64,000 nucleotides of DNA from Rhizobiaceae bacterium. Its GTDB lineage: Bacteria > Pseudomonadota > Alphaproteobacteria > Rhizobiales > Rhizobiaceae. Every line of letters starts with the position of its first letter. Position 1 is the stretch's first letter. Under the pieces are notes generated by a model. The model had not been told where the DNA came from, ran no database searches, and saw nothing but the letters and a program-made list of their open reading frames with translations. The stretch lies in the NCBI GenBank assembly GCA_027483885.1, contig JAIXTO010000245.1, positions 21,649-85,648 of the forward strand. Reading direction: 5' to 3'. Positions 41,964 to 50,502 of the stretch are shown piece by piece. Position numbers and translations under genes: made by a program.

Positions 41964-43520
41964 GTGCGCCCTACTCCTGTTCTGCCGCTGCTGGCCTTTT
42001 GCCTTTTGACCGCACCTGCCTTTGCGCAAACGCCCGCCGGGGCAGACGAAGGCGGCGATGAACGGCCAGCGCAGGAACAGCCGAAAGCGCCGGAAAAGGA
42101 CGAAGCCTCCGGCGGTATTTTCAGCCTTCTGCCCTCAGATGCCACGAGCGAGCATGTGTTGCAGACGAAGGCCGGGCCTCTCCCCTATACGGCAACCGCC
42201 GGCACGCTGTCGCTGCGCGGTGCGGATGGCAAGGTGACGGCCAAGATCTTCTACACCGCCTATCGCGCCAAGGGCCGGGCGCCGGGCCGGCCGCTTACCT
42301 TTGCCTTCAACGGCGGTCCGGGTGCGGCGTCCGCCTATCTGCATCTCGGCCTCGTCGGCCCGAAAATCCTGCCGTTTACCGGCGATAATGCCGATGGAAC
42401 GCAGCCGGTTCTGAAGGACAATCCGGAAAGCTGGCTCGAATTTACCGATCTCGTGCTGATCGATCCGGTCGGCACCGGCTGGAGCCGCGCCGCAAACGAA
42501 GAGGCCACGGCGCGCTTTTATAATGTGCGTCAGGATGCCGAAAGCCTTGCCAAGGCGATCACGCTTTACGTGCAGGCAAACGATCTCCTGTCGGCGCCAA
42601 AATATCTGCTCGGCGAAAGTTATGGCGGGTTTCGTGCCGCCAAAGTGGCGATTGCGCTCAAAAACAGCCAGAACATGATCCCGTCAGGCATCATCATGGT
42701 CTCGCCGCTGATGGAAGGCCGCTTCCTGTTCGGCGCCGATGACGACCCGCTGGCCGCCGCCCTGCAATTGCCATCGCTGGCCGCCGCCGAAGCCGAACGC
42801 AAGGGTCGTTTCGACGCAAAGACCGTGGCCGATACGGAAAGTTTTGCCATGAGCGAGTACCTGACGACGCTTGCCGGCAAGCCGCCGCAGGGCGAACAGG
42901 CGCAGCGTTTCGCCACCCGCGTCTCTGAACTCACCGGCATTCCCGCTGACGTCGTGACCCGCACGCGCGGCTTCATCGGCGATATCTATGCAAAGCAGGC
43001 GGGTGGCGCGGGGCGCATCGTCAGCCCCTATGATGCGGGGCTGACCGTTCCAGACGCCTATCCGGAAGCGCCGTACGGGCGCAATGACGACCCGGTGCTG
43101 GAGGGGTATACGCGCGCCTATGGATCGGCCTTTTCCTCTTATGCCCGCAACGTTTTAGGCTTTCGCACGGAGATGACCTACTCGCTGCTCAACGAAGAGG
43201 TGAACCGCAAGTGGGAATGGAATGGCGGGCGGGGCGGCGAAAACAACCGCGTCACCGCCGGCATCTCCACCGATCTGCGCGATCTCTTCTCCGTCATCCC
43301 CTCCTTCAGGCTGATGGTGGCGCATGGTTATAGCGATATCCTCACACCCTATGGCATGAGCCGTTATGTGCTCGACCACATTCCGCCGGAGCTTGTGGGC
43401 GAACGCGCAAGCCTCAAACTCTATCGCGGCGGCCACATGTTCTACACCCGCGAGGAAGATCGCCGGGCGATGTTTGAGGATGCGCGCCATTTCTACGCAG
43501 GCGACAAGGCCGGCGACTGA
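41964..43520 (+). CDS. Secreted S10-family serine carboxypeptidase-like peptidase
   Basis: A 518-residue exported peptidase. The start is GTG, supported by AAGGA about 8 nt upstream and by the signal peptide PVLPLLAFCLLTAPAFA that follows. Seen: oxyanion region FAFNGGPGAASAYLHLGL, nucleophile in GESYGG (Ser about residue 219), acid in GYSDILTPYGMSRY and His in RGGHMFYTRE. Bacterial S10 homologues are less studied than fungal carboxypeptidases; a periplasmic peptide-trimming role is likely. Confidence 0.9.
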   Translation: MRPTPVLPLLAFCLLTAPAFAQTPAGADEGGDERPAQEQPKAPEKDEASGGIFSLLPSDATSEHVLQTKAGPLPYTATAGTLSLRGADGKVTAKIFYTAYRAKGRAPGRPLTFAFNGGPGAASAYLHLGLVGPKILPFTGDNADGTQPVLKDNPESWLEFTDLVLIDPVGTGWSRAANEEATARFYNVRQDAESLAKAITLYVQANDLLSAPKYLLGESYGGFRAAKVAIALKNSQNMIPSGIIMVSPLMEGRFLFGADDDPLAAALQLPSLAAAEAERKGRFDAKTVADTESFAMSEYLTTLAGKPPQGEQAQRFATRVSELTGIPADVVTRTRGFIGDIYAKQAGGAGRIVSPYDAGLTVPDAYPEAPYGRNDDPVLEGYTRAYGSAFSSYARNVLGFRTEMTYSLLNEEVNRKWEWNGGRGGENNRVTAGISTDLRDLFSVIPSFRLMVAHGYSDILTPYGMSRYVLDHIPPELVGERASLKLYRGGHMFYTREEDRRAMFEDARHFYAGDKAGD

Positions 43521-43592
43521 GATTCTTGTCCCGGCTCGCGTTTTGCCGGGCGTGGACGGGAACTTTCGCCCCCCTTCGTCACTTGAGGGGGA

Positions 43593-43889
43593 ATGGCAAC
43601 CACAGAGCGCAAATACCCATCCTCACTCGGCGGTCCTGATGTTCGCGACCGGCTGATCCTTGCGCTTTACGCGCAACTGAAGGCAGAGCGGGAAACGCGC
43701 GAGGCAATCGAATGGGCCGCGCGCCATGGCGGGCTCTCCAACGAGGTTTTGGCCGCGATTGCCGGCGATCCGGTTCCTGTGATCACCGATGAGGACGTGA
43801 CCGCGGTGGAGCAGATCCTTGCGCACGATCAGGCCGGTTTCGATGCCGACAAGACAGCGGAATTTGCGCCGGCAGGACAACAGCCATGA
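43593..43889 (+). CDS. Small conserved-looking hypothetical protein upstream of Ku
   Basis: A 98-residue acidic protein that I do not recognise. It has no membrane segment; the middle (RLILALYAQLKAERETREAI) looks helical. GAGGGGGA directly precedes the ATG, and its stop overlaps the Ku start as ATGA, so it is cotranslated with Ku. Its position in an end-joining operon suggests a link to that pathway, by context only. Confidence 0.65.
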   Translation: MATTERKYPSSLGGPDVRDRLILALYAQLKAERETREAIEWAARHGGLSNEVLAAIAGDPVPVITDEDVTAVEQILAHDQAGFDADKTAEFAPAGQQP

Positions 43890-44728
43890 CACGGCGGGCA
43901 AGCTGGCGGGGACAACTGAAGTTTGGTGATTTCATCTGCGAAGTCGGCCTTTATTCGGCGCTGACCTCCACGGACAAGATCTCCTTCAACATCGTCAACG
44001 CAAAGACCGGCAACCGCGTCGAGCGGCAATATATCGATAGCGACACCCGCGATCCCGTGGAAAAGGACGATCAGGTGAAGGGTTATGCGCTGGAAAACGG
44101 CGAGCACCTGATCATCGAGGGCGATGAGCTTGCGCAGCTGATGCCCGACAATGACAAGGTCATCCGCATCACGCGTTTTCTCGCCTGCGACGAGATCGAC
44201 AAACTCTATTTCGACCGCCCCTATTACCTCAGCCCTTCCACCGAGGGAGATGATCAGGCGCTGGCGCTGCTGGCCCGGTCGCTGAAGGAACAGGGTGTGG
44301 CAGCCCTTGCCGAAGCAGTGCTGTTTCGCCGCAACCGCATCCTCCTCATCCGCCCGCAGGCGGGTACGCTGGTCGCAACCACGCTGAACTATGATTACGA
44401 GGTGCGCGCGCAAAGCTCGGTCTTCAAGGGCATTGCCGATGTGAGCTTTGACGAGGAAATGCTGGAGCTTGCCGGCCACATTATCGCCAAGCGCTCCGGC
44501 ACCTTTAATCCCGCAGATTATACCGACCGCTACAACGATGCGCTGGGCGAACTCGTCAAGGCCAAGATCGAAGGCCGCCCCATCGAGAAGCGCGCGCCGG
44601 AGAAACGCGGCAACGTCATCGATCTACGAGAGGCCCTGCGCGAAAGTGCTGGCAGCGATGCCCCAAAGAAAAAGAGTGCCGAGCCCAAAAAGACCGCGAC
44701 AACGCGGGCAAAAAAGAAGGCGGGCTGA
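43886..44728 (+). CDS. ku: Ku protein (non-homologous end joining), first copy
   Basis: A 280-residue bacterial Ku homodimer protein that binds double-strand DNA ends and recruits LigD. Seen: RASWRGQLKFGDFICEVGLY at the N-terminus (the Ku70/80-like WRGxL start), NRVERQYIDSDTRDPVEKDD, the bridge region and a lysine-rich C-terminal tail (KKKSAEPKKTATTRAKKK). It lies 3 bp before ligD. A second, divergent-sequence Ku lies convergent after ligD. Confidence 0.95.
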   Translation: MTRRASWRGQLKFGDFICEVGLYSALTSTDKISFNIVNAKTGNRVERQYIDSDTRDPVEKDDQVKGYALENGEHLIIEGDELAQLMPDNDKVIRITRFLACDEIDKLYFDRPYYLSPSTEGDDQALALLARSLKEQGVAALAEAVLFRRNRILLIRPQAGTLVATTLNYDYEVRAQSSVFKGIADVSFDEEMLELAGHIIAKRSGTFNPADYTDRYNDALGELVKAKIEGRPIEKRAPEKRGNVIDLREALRESAGSDAPKKKSAEPKKTATTRAKKKAG

Positions 44729-44731
44729 TCC

Positions 44732-47242
44732 ATGGGGCTGCAGCGCTACAAAGCCAAACGCCGCTTTGATGCCACGCCGGAGCCGAGCGGCGATGCGCCA
44801 CCGGCCGGAACGCCAGCCTCTTCCGGCGCAAGCTTCGTCATCCAGAAACACGCCGCCCGCCGCCTGCATTATGATTTTCGCCTCGAAATGGATGGCGTCC
44901 TCAAAAGCTGGGCGGTGACGCGCGGCCCAAGCCTTGACCCGGAGGAAAAACGCCTCGCCGTGCATGTGGAAGACCACCCCTTGAGCTACGGCGATTTCGA
45001 GGGCGTCATTCCCAAGGGCCAGTATGGCGGCGGAACCGTGATTGTCTGGGATCGCGGCACATGGCAGCCGATTGGAGACGCCAAGGCCGGTTATCGCAAG
45101 GGCCATCTGGAATTTGCGCTGGAGGGCGAAAAGCTCTCCGGCCGCTGGCATCTGGTGCGCATGCATGGAAAGCCGGAGGAAAAGCGCGAGAACTGGCTGC
45201 TGATCAAGGGCGATGACGACGTGGCCCGCAAAGGCTCCGGCGAAGAGCTTCTGGAGGAACTGCCGCTTTCGGTAAAGACCGGGCGTAGCATCAACGAGGT
45301 GGCGGAAAAACCCGACGACACCTGGAATTCCAAGCCGCTTTCGGCCAAGGCCCGCAAGGCGTCCGCCGGCGAACAGCAGGCGCATGCCTTTCCCAAAGGG
45401 GCCAAAAAACAGAAACTGCCGGACTTCGTGCCCCCCTCGCTTGCCACGCTGAAGCAAAAGCCGCCGCGCGGCGAGCGCTGGCTGCACGAGATCAAGTTTG
45501 ACGGATACCGCCTGCAGGCGCGCCTCGAAGACGGCAATGTGAAGCTTCTGACCCGCAGCGGACTCGACTGGACGGAAAAGTTCGGACATGTGGTGCCGGC
45601 AGCCTTTGCCGCCCTGTCGGCAAAGACGGCACTGATCGACGGCGAAATCGTCGTGCAGAAGGATAATGGCGCGTCGGATTTCTCCGCCCTGCAACAGGAT
45701 CTGAGTGAAGGCCGCGCCGACCGTTTTGTCTATTATGCCTTCGACCTTCTGCATCTCGACAGCATGGATCTTCGCAACGCCCCGCTCATCGAGCGCAAGG
45801 CGCTTCTGGAAAAGCTTCTGCCCTCAGGCGAGGAGGCGCTGCGTTACAGCGAACATTTTGACGAAAACGGCGATCTCGTGCTCGATCATGCCTGCCGACT
45901 TAGCCTTGAAGGGGTGATTTCCAAGCTCCGCTCCAGTCGTTATGCCTCCGGGCGCGGCGGCCAGTGGATCAAGTCGAAATGCTCGCTGCGGCAGGAATTT
46001 GTCATCGGCGGTTATACGCTTTCCTCCACCTCCGATCAGGCGATCGGCTCGCTGGCGCTCGGGGTGTATGAGGCGGGCAACCTGCGCCATGTCGGGCGCG
46101 TCGGCACGGGCTTTACGGCAAAGGTTGCGGACATGCTGCTCCAGCGCCTGCAGCCGGCGACCATCCCGAAAAGCCCGTTTTCGGAAAAGCTGACGGCCCT
46201 TGCCCAACGTGACCTCTCTTACGTTACGCCAGCCCACGTGGCGGAAGTCGAATTTCGCGGCTGGTCCGGCGATGGAAACCTGCGCCACGCCTCGTTCCGA
46301 GGGCTTCGCGAGGATAAGCCCGCAGACGAGATCCGCCGCGAGGACGAGACGACCGTGGAGCAAAAGCCGGTGACGAGCGCGATCCGTTTCACCCATCCGG
46401 ACAGGCTCTACTGGCCTAGGGATGGCGTGACGAAAGAAGGTCTTGCCGATTATTATGCGAGCGTCTGGCGCCACATCGCGCCCTTCATCGTGGATCGGCC
46501 GCTGTCGCTGCTGCGCTGCCCGTCCGGTATCGATGGCCAGATGTTTTTCCAAAAACATGCCTGGCGCGGCATCAGCAAGTCCATCGGACAGATTGCCGAC
46601 CCCAAGGACAAGGGCGGCGAACCACTGCTCCGCATCACCGATTTCGACGGGCTGATGGCGCTGGTGCAGTCGGCAACGCTCGAGATCCATCCCTGGGGCG
46701 CAACCACGCGCGCCTGGGAAAAGCCCGACATGATCACCATGGATCTCGATCCCGCCGACGATGTCGGCTGGCCCGCCGTGATCGAGGCCGCTTTCGAACT
46801 GAAGCGCCGGCTGGAAGATCTTGGCCTGTCAGCCTTCGTCAAAACCTCTGGCGGCAAAGGGCTGCATGTGGTGACGCCCCTGAAGCCGCAAGCCGGCTGG
46901 GCAGAGGTGAAGGCTTTTACCAAGGACCTTGCCGGCGACATGGCAAAATCCGAGCCGGACAAATATCTGGCGGTCGCCACCAAGGCCAAGCGGAAAGGCC
47001 GGATCTTTGTCGATTACCTGCGCAACTGGCGCGGCAACACCGCCGTCGCCGCCTATTCCACGCGGGCGCGCCCCGGCGCTGCCGTCTCCACCCCGCTTGA
47101 ATGGCGCGAACTGACGCCGGATATCGGCCCGGATTATTTCACCGTGAACAATCTGCCCGCGCGGCTCTCGTCTCTATCCGTCGATCCCTGGGACGGGATT
47201 TTCGCCAGTGCCCGGCCTTTGCCGAAAAAGCCGGCGCGGTGA
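44732..47242 (+). CDS. ligD: ATP-dependent DNA ligase D (phosphoesterase-ligase-polymerase)
   Basis: An 836-residue multifunctional end-joining enzyme. Order of domains: 3'-phosphoesterase (residues about 30-170; RLHYDFRLEMDGVLKSWAV), ligase (about 230-530; EIKFDGYRLQ with the adenylated Lys near residue 254, and EGVISKLRSSRY), then the primase-polymerase (about 545-836; FTHPDRLYWPRDG and ITMDLDPADDVGW with the catalytic acids). This order is the usual one in Pseudomonas and rhizobia, unlike mycobacteria. It directly follows ku and abuts the convergent second ku gene end to end. Confidence 0.96.
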   Translation: MGLQRYKAKRRFDATPEPSGDAPPAGTPASSGASFVIQKHAARRLHYDFRLEMDGVLKSWAVTRGPSLDPEEKRLAVHVEDHPLSYGDFEGVIPKGQYGGGTVIVWDRGTWQPIGDAKAGYRKGHLEFALEGEKLSGRWHLVRMHGKPEEKRENWLLIKGDDDVARKGSGEELLEELPLSVKTGRSINEVAEKPDDTWNSKPLSAKARKASAGEQQAHAFPKGAKKQKLPDFVPPSLATLKQKPPRGERWLHEIKFDGYRLQARLEDGNVKLLTRSGLDWTEKFGHVVPAAFAALSAKTALIDGEIVVQKDNGASDFSALQQDLSEGRADRFVYYAFDLLHLDSMDLRNAPLIERKALLEKLLPSGEEALRYSEHFDENGDLVLDHACRLSLEGVISKLRSSRYASGRGGQWIKSKCSLRQEFVIGGYTLSSTSDQAIGSLALGVYEAGNLRHVGRVGTGFTAKVADMLLQRLQPATIPKSPFSEKLTALAQRDLSYVTPAHVAEVEFRGWSGDGNLRHASFRGLREDKPADEIRREDETTVEQKPVTSAIRFTHPDRLYWPRDGVTKEGLADYYASVWRHIAPFIVDRPLSLLRCPSGIDGQMFFQKHAWRGISKSIGQIADPKDKGGEPLLRITDFDGLMALVQSATLEIHPWGATTRAWEKPDMITMDLDPADDVGWPAVIEAAFELKRRLEDLGLSAFVKTSGGKGLHVVTPLKPQAGWAEVKAFTKDLAGDMAKSEPDKYLAVATKAKRKGRIFVDYLRNWRGNTAVAAYSTRARPGAAVSTPLEWRELTPDIGPDYFTVNNLPARLSSLSVDPWDGIFASARPLPKKPAR

Positions 47243-48034
47243 TCACTTCCGCTCCGCCTGCAGGCTCTTCTTCAGCGCATCCATGATATTGACGACATTG
47301 CCGCCGGTCTTTGCCGGGCCTTGCGGCTTCTTGGACTTAGGCGCGGGCTGATCTTTTGTCTTTTTCGTCAGCAGCCGCTTCAGGCCCTTCTCAATCGGAT
47401 CCTGAACCAGAGACGGCTTCCACGCGGCCTTTGCCTTGTCGATGCGCTTTTCCATGGCCGCGATCAGCGTCTTGTCGAACTTCCCGTCAAGGTCGAGCGT
47501 CTCTTCCGGCTCGCGCATCTCCTCGCCGTAATGCAGCGTCCACAGGATGATGCCTTTTCCTGATGGCTCCAGCAGCACGGCATGTTCGCGCCGGTACAGC
47601 ACCAGCCGGGCAATGCCGACGACATCGTTAGCCCTCATCGCCTCGCGAATGACGCCAAAGGCTTCCGCGCCGAGCTTGTCCTCGGGTTTCAGGAAATGCG
47701 GGCGGTCATACCAGATCCAGTCGATGGAGCCTGCCGGAACAAAGGTCTGGATATCGATGATGCGCGTGCTTTCCAGCGCCACCGCATCGATTTCATCATC
47801 CGTCAGAAGAACAAACTCGCCGTCGTCCTTGGCAAATCCATGCACCTGGTTGCGATCCGACACCGGCTTGTGCGTGACGCTGTCGACGTGGCGGCTTTCC
47901 ACCCGGTTGCCGGTCTTCCGGTTCAGCACGTGAAATCGGATCTTGCCGCTTTGCGACACCGCCGGCGTCAGCGAGACGGCCGCCGTGACCAGCGAAAGCC
48001 GCAGGTGGCCTTTCCAGAATGTCTGCCTCGCCAT
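47243..48034 (-). CDS. ku: Ku protein, second copy
   Basis: A 263-residue Ku homologue (ARQTFWKGHLRLSLVTAAVS at the start; NRVESRHVDSVTHKPVSDRN; GGNVVNIMDALKKSL at the end). Its sequence is clearly different from the first Ku, so it is not a recent duplication. Its stop codon is immediately adjacent to the ligD stop with no bases between. Rhizobia commonly have several Ku genes used in free-living or stress conditions. Confidence 0.95.
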   Translation of the reverse strand: MARQTFWKGHLRLSLVTAAVSLTPAVSQSGKIRFHVLNRKTGNRVESRHVDSVTHKPVSDRNQVHGFAKDDGEFVLLTDDEIDAVALESTRIIDIQTFVPAGSIDWIWYDRPHFLKPEDKLGAEAFGVIREAMRANDVVGIARLVLYRREHAVLLEPSGKGIILWTLHYGEEMREPEETLDLDGKFDKTLIAAMEKRIDKAKAAWKPSLVQDPIEKGLKRLLTKKTKDQPAPKSKKPQGPAKTGGNVVNIMDALKKSLQAERK

Positions 48035-48420
48035 TGCCTTACTCCGGTTCCATGACGCACAAGTATCGGCGGGACATTTTGCTGCACAACGCTACATTCT
48101 TATTTTAGAAGACAAAAAAATGACAGACTATCAGTTCGCGCGTGCAGCAAACAATTACGCCTATACAATAGTTGTATTTGCACGGGATTTCACCTATCGC
48201 GATGTTTCTTCCGTCAGCCATCTCTTAATGAGCGAAACGGATGGAAGTTCCGGGACCCTGTATTGCGCCACGGCCAAGTGCCTTGCCGGCGGATGACGGG
48301 ACCTGATGCGCCCGGCGTCTTCGAGACGTTCAGGCTGCTGTCAGGAATTTTTCCCACTGCCTTATCAACAAACATCATTCTGGACCCCGGTCCAGCCAAT
48401 GCGCAGGGAAGGACATTGCA
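48035..48420. other. Intergenic region, AT-rich, no supported gene
   Basis: 386 bp between the divergent second ku and eptA. It contains an open frame of 58 codons (48120-48296) without a ribosome site or recognisable domain, and short inverted repeats (TACAA-TAG-TTGTA at 48164; CGTCT-TCG-AGACG at 48316). It probably holds both promoters. Confidence 0.5.
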
Positions 48421-50052
48421 TTGAAACTCAGGGCGCCGTGGGCCAACAGGCCGCGCATTGGCAGCATCACGCTGGCCATAGCGACCGCTTTTTATGTGCT
48501 GATCGTGCTGAACCAGAGCTTCTGGGGCAAGACCTTCGAATATCTCTCCGGGCAGCACCTGGCGCTCGCCTGCATGATGGCAGGGCTTGCCGGCGGCTAT
48601 ATCGCGCTCTTCGTCACTGTTTCGGTCAAATACCTGATCAAGCCGCTGCTGATCGTGTTCATCCTGGCTTCTGCCGGCACCGCCTGGTTCATGGACCAGT
48701 TCGGCGTCATCATCGACCTGGAGATGATCCGCAATGCGGCGGAAACGTCCATGCCGGAGGCCAACCACCTGCTGACGACAGGCCTTGCGCTGCATATGCT
48801 GGCCTATGGAATCATACCCTCGGCGCTGATTGCCTGGGTGCGCGTCGAGCACCGGAACTTCCCGAGAAAATTCGTCTATAACATGGCCGTCATCATCCCG
48901 AGCCTTGCTCTCCTGATAGGCGCCGGGCTTGCGCAGGCGGGCATTTTTGCCTTTGCCACCCGCCAGCATCGCGACTGGTTCGACAGCCTCAACCCGATCT
49001 TCCCCATGGTCAGCGCGGGGCGTTATCTCGCAGGCTCCGCAAAGGAGCGCGATATCGTGGCCCAGCCGATCGGCACCGATGCGAAAGTGCGAGATGCTGC
49101 CACCGCAGAAAACCGCAAGCCGCGCGTCACCGTCGTGATGGTGGGCGAAACGGCACGCGCCGACAGTTTCCAGCTCGGTGGTTATGCCCGCCCCACCAAC
49201 ACGGAACTCTCCGAACGCGACATCCTTTATTTCACCGACACCTCCTCCTGCGGCACGGCAACCGCCGTTTCGGTGCCTTGCATGTTTTCCGGCCTCGGAC
49301 GCGGCAGCTATTCCCATGGCAAGGGGCTTGCGCGCGAAAACCTGACGGATGTGCTGGTTCATGCCGGCATCCGCACCGAATGGTGGGATAACAATACCGG
49401 CAGCAAGGGCATGGCCGAGCGCATTCCCTACAAGGAGCTTTACCGCTCCAACGATCCGCGCTTCTGCCAGGATGGCGAATGCAAGGATGCCATCCTTCTC
49501 GACCAGCTGGACAACTGGCTGAACTCGGTCACGCAAGACAGCGTGCTGGTGCTGCACCAGCTTGGCAGCCACGGACCCGCCTATTACGCCCGTTATCCCG
49601 ACGAATTTCGCCGCTTCCAGCCCGATTGCCGCTCGTCGGAATTTTCCAAATGCCACCGCGACGAAATCGTCAACGCCTATGACAATTCCATTGCCTATAC
49701 CGATCATATCCTGGCGACGACCATCGACATGCTGAAGGCCCATGAAGACCGGCTGGCGCCCTCGATGATCTACATGTCCGACCACGGCGAATCGCTGGGG
49801 GAAAAGGGCCTCTTCCTGCACGGCGCACCCTGGGTGGTGGCCCCGTCGCAACAGACCCACATTCCCTTCGTGCTGTGGCTGGGAGACGAGGCAAAACGCC
49901 GGACCAACCCCGCCTGCTGGGCAAAACAGGTGTCGGAGCCACACTCCCATGACAACCTGTTCCACACGGTTCTCGGCATGATGAATGTGGAGACGAGCGT
50001 GCGCAATCCGGCACTCGACCTGATGGCCATCTGCCAGGCGGGCATCAGTTGA
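48421..50052 (+). CDS. eptA: Phosphoethanolamine transferase (EptA-like)
   Basis: A 543-residue inner-membrane enzyme. About five N-terminal helices are followed by a periplasmic sulfatase-fold domain: VMVGETARADSFQLGGY, the catalytic Thr in SCGTATAVSVPCMFS (about residue 279), WWDNNTGSKG and YMSDHGESLGE. EptA moves phosphoethanolamine from phosphatidylethanolamine to lipid A, lowering its negative charge and raising polymyxin resistance, and leaves diacylglycerol. The start is TTG with GGAAGGA about 9 nt upstream. A dgkA gene overlaps its end. Confidence 0.93.
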   Translation: MKLRAPWANRPRIGSITLAIATAFYVLIVLNQSFWGKTFEYLSGQHLALACMMAGLAGGYIALFVTVSVKYLIKPLLIVFILASAGTAWFMDQFGVIIDLEMIRNAAETSMPEANHLLTTGLALHMLAYGIIPSALIAWVRVEHRNFPRKFVYNMAVIIPSLALLIGAGLAQAGIFAFATRQHRDWFDSLNPIFPMVSAGRYLAGSAKERDIVAQPIGTDAKVRDAATAENRKPRVTVVMVGETARADSFQLGGYARPTNTELSERDILYFTDTSSCGTATAVSVPCMFSGLGRGSYSHGKGLARENLTDVLVHAGIRTEWWDNNTGSKGMAERIPYKELYRSNDPRFCQDGECKDAILLDQLDNWLNSVTQDSVLVLHQLGSHGPAYYARYPDEFRRFQPDCRSSEFSKCHRDEIVNAYDNSIAYTDHILATTIDMLKAHEDRLAPSMIYMSDHGESLGEKGLFLHGAPWVVAPSQQTHIPFVLWLGDEAKRRTNPACWAKQVSEPHSHDNLFHTVLGMMNVETSVRNPALDLMAICQAGIS

Positions 50053-50456
50053 GCCAAAACATGCCGCACAAGATCAACGGCCTGCAGCATCTGGCCGCAG
50101 CACAACGGTATTCGCTCAGTGGCCTGTCGAGGCTCTGGCAGGAAACGGCCTTTCGCCACGAGGTGGCGGGCCTTGCCGCCTCGCTGGTGTTTTTTGCGTT
50201 GATCGGCGCTGCACCGCTCAGCTACGTGCTTCTCCTCATGCTGTTCCTGATCGTCTCCGCGCTGGAAGCGGTCAACACCGCCATCGAGGAAATCATCGAC
50301 CGCATCTCGCCCGAACTTTCCTCCACGGGCCGCCACGCAAAAGATCTCGGATCGTTTGCGGTCTATTGCGGCCTTGTCGCCTGGGCGCTGCTTTTGGCCT
50401 ATGCGGCGGCTTCAGCCTTTGTCGTGCCAGCGCTTGCCGGTCTGGCACATCCGTGA
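50049..50456 (+). CDS. dgkA: Diacylglycerol kinase
   Basis: A 135-residue prokaryotic diacylglycerol kinase with three predicted helices and the signature EAVNTAIEEIIDRIS, followed by HAKDLGSFAV. It phosphorylates diacylglycerol to phosphatidic acid in the inner membrane. The start is a TTG overlapping the eptA stop (TTGA); an ATG at 50061 is the alternative. Its coupling to eptA makes sense because EptA generates diacylglycerol. Confidence 0.93.
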   Translation: MSQNMPHKINGLQHLAAAQRYSLSGLSRLWQETAFRHEVAGLAASLVFFALIGAAPLSYVLLLMLFLIVSALEAVNTAIEEIIDRISPELSSTGRHAKDLGSFAVYCGLVAWALLLAYAAASAFVVPALAGLAHP

Positions 50457-50502
50457 CTGCCTTCGGTTGACCAATGCCTGCGCCCCTAGTCGCAGGTTCT
50501 TG

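Noticed and set aside
48120..48296. 58-codon open frame between the second ku and eptA
   Set aside because: No ribosome site, no recognisable domain; composition fits non-coding AT-rich promoter DNA.
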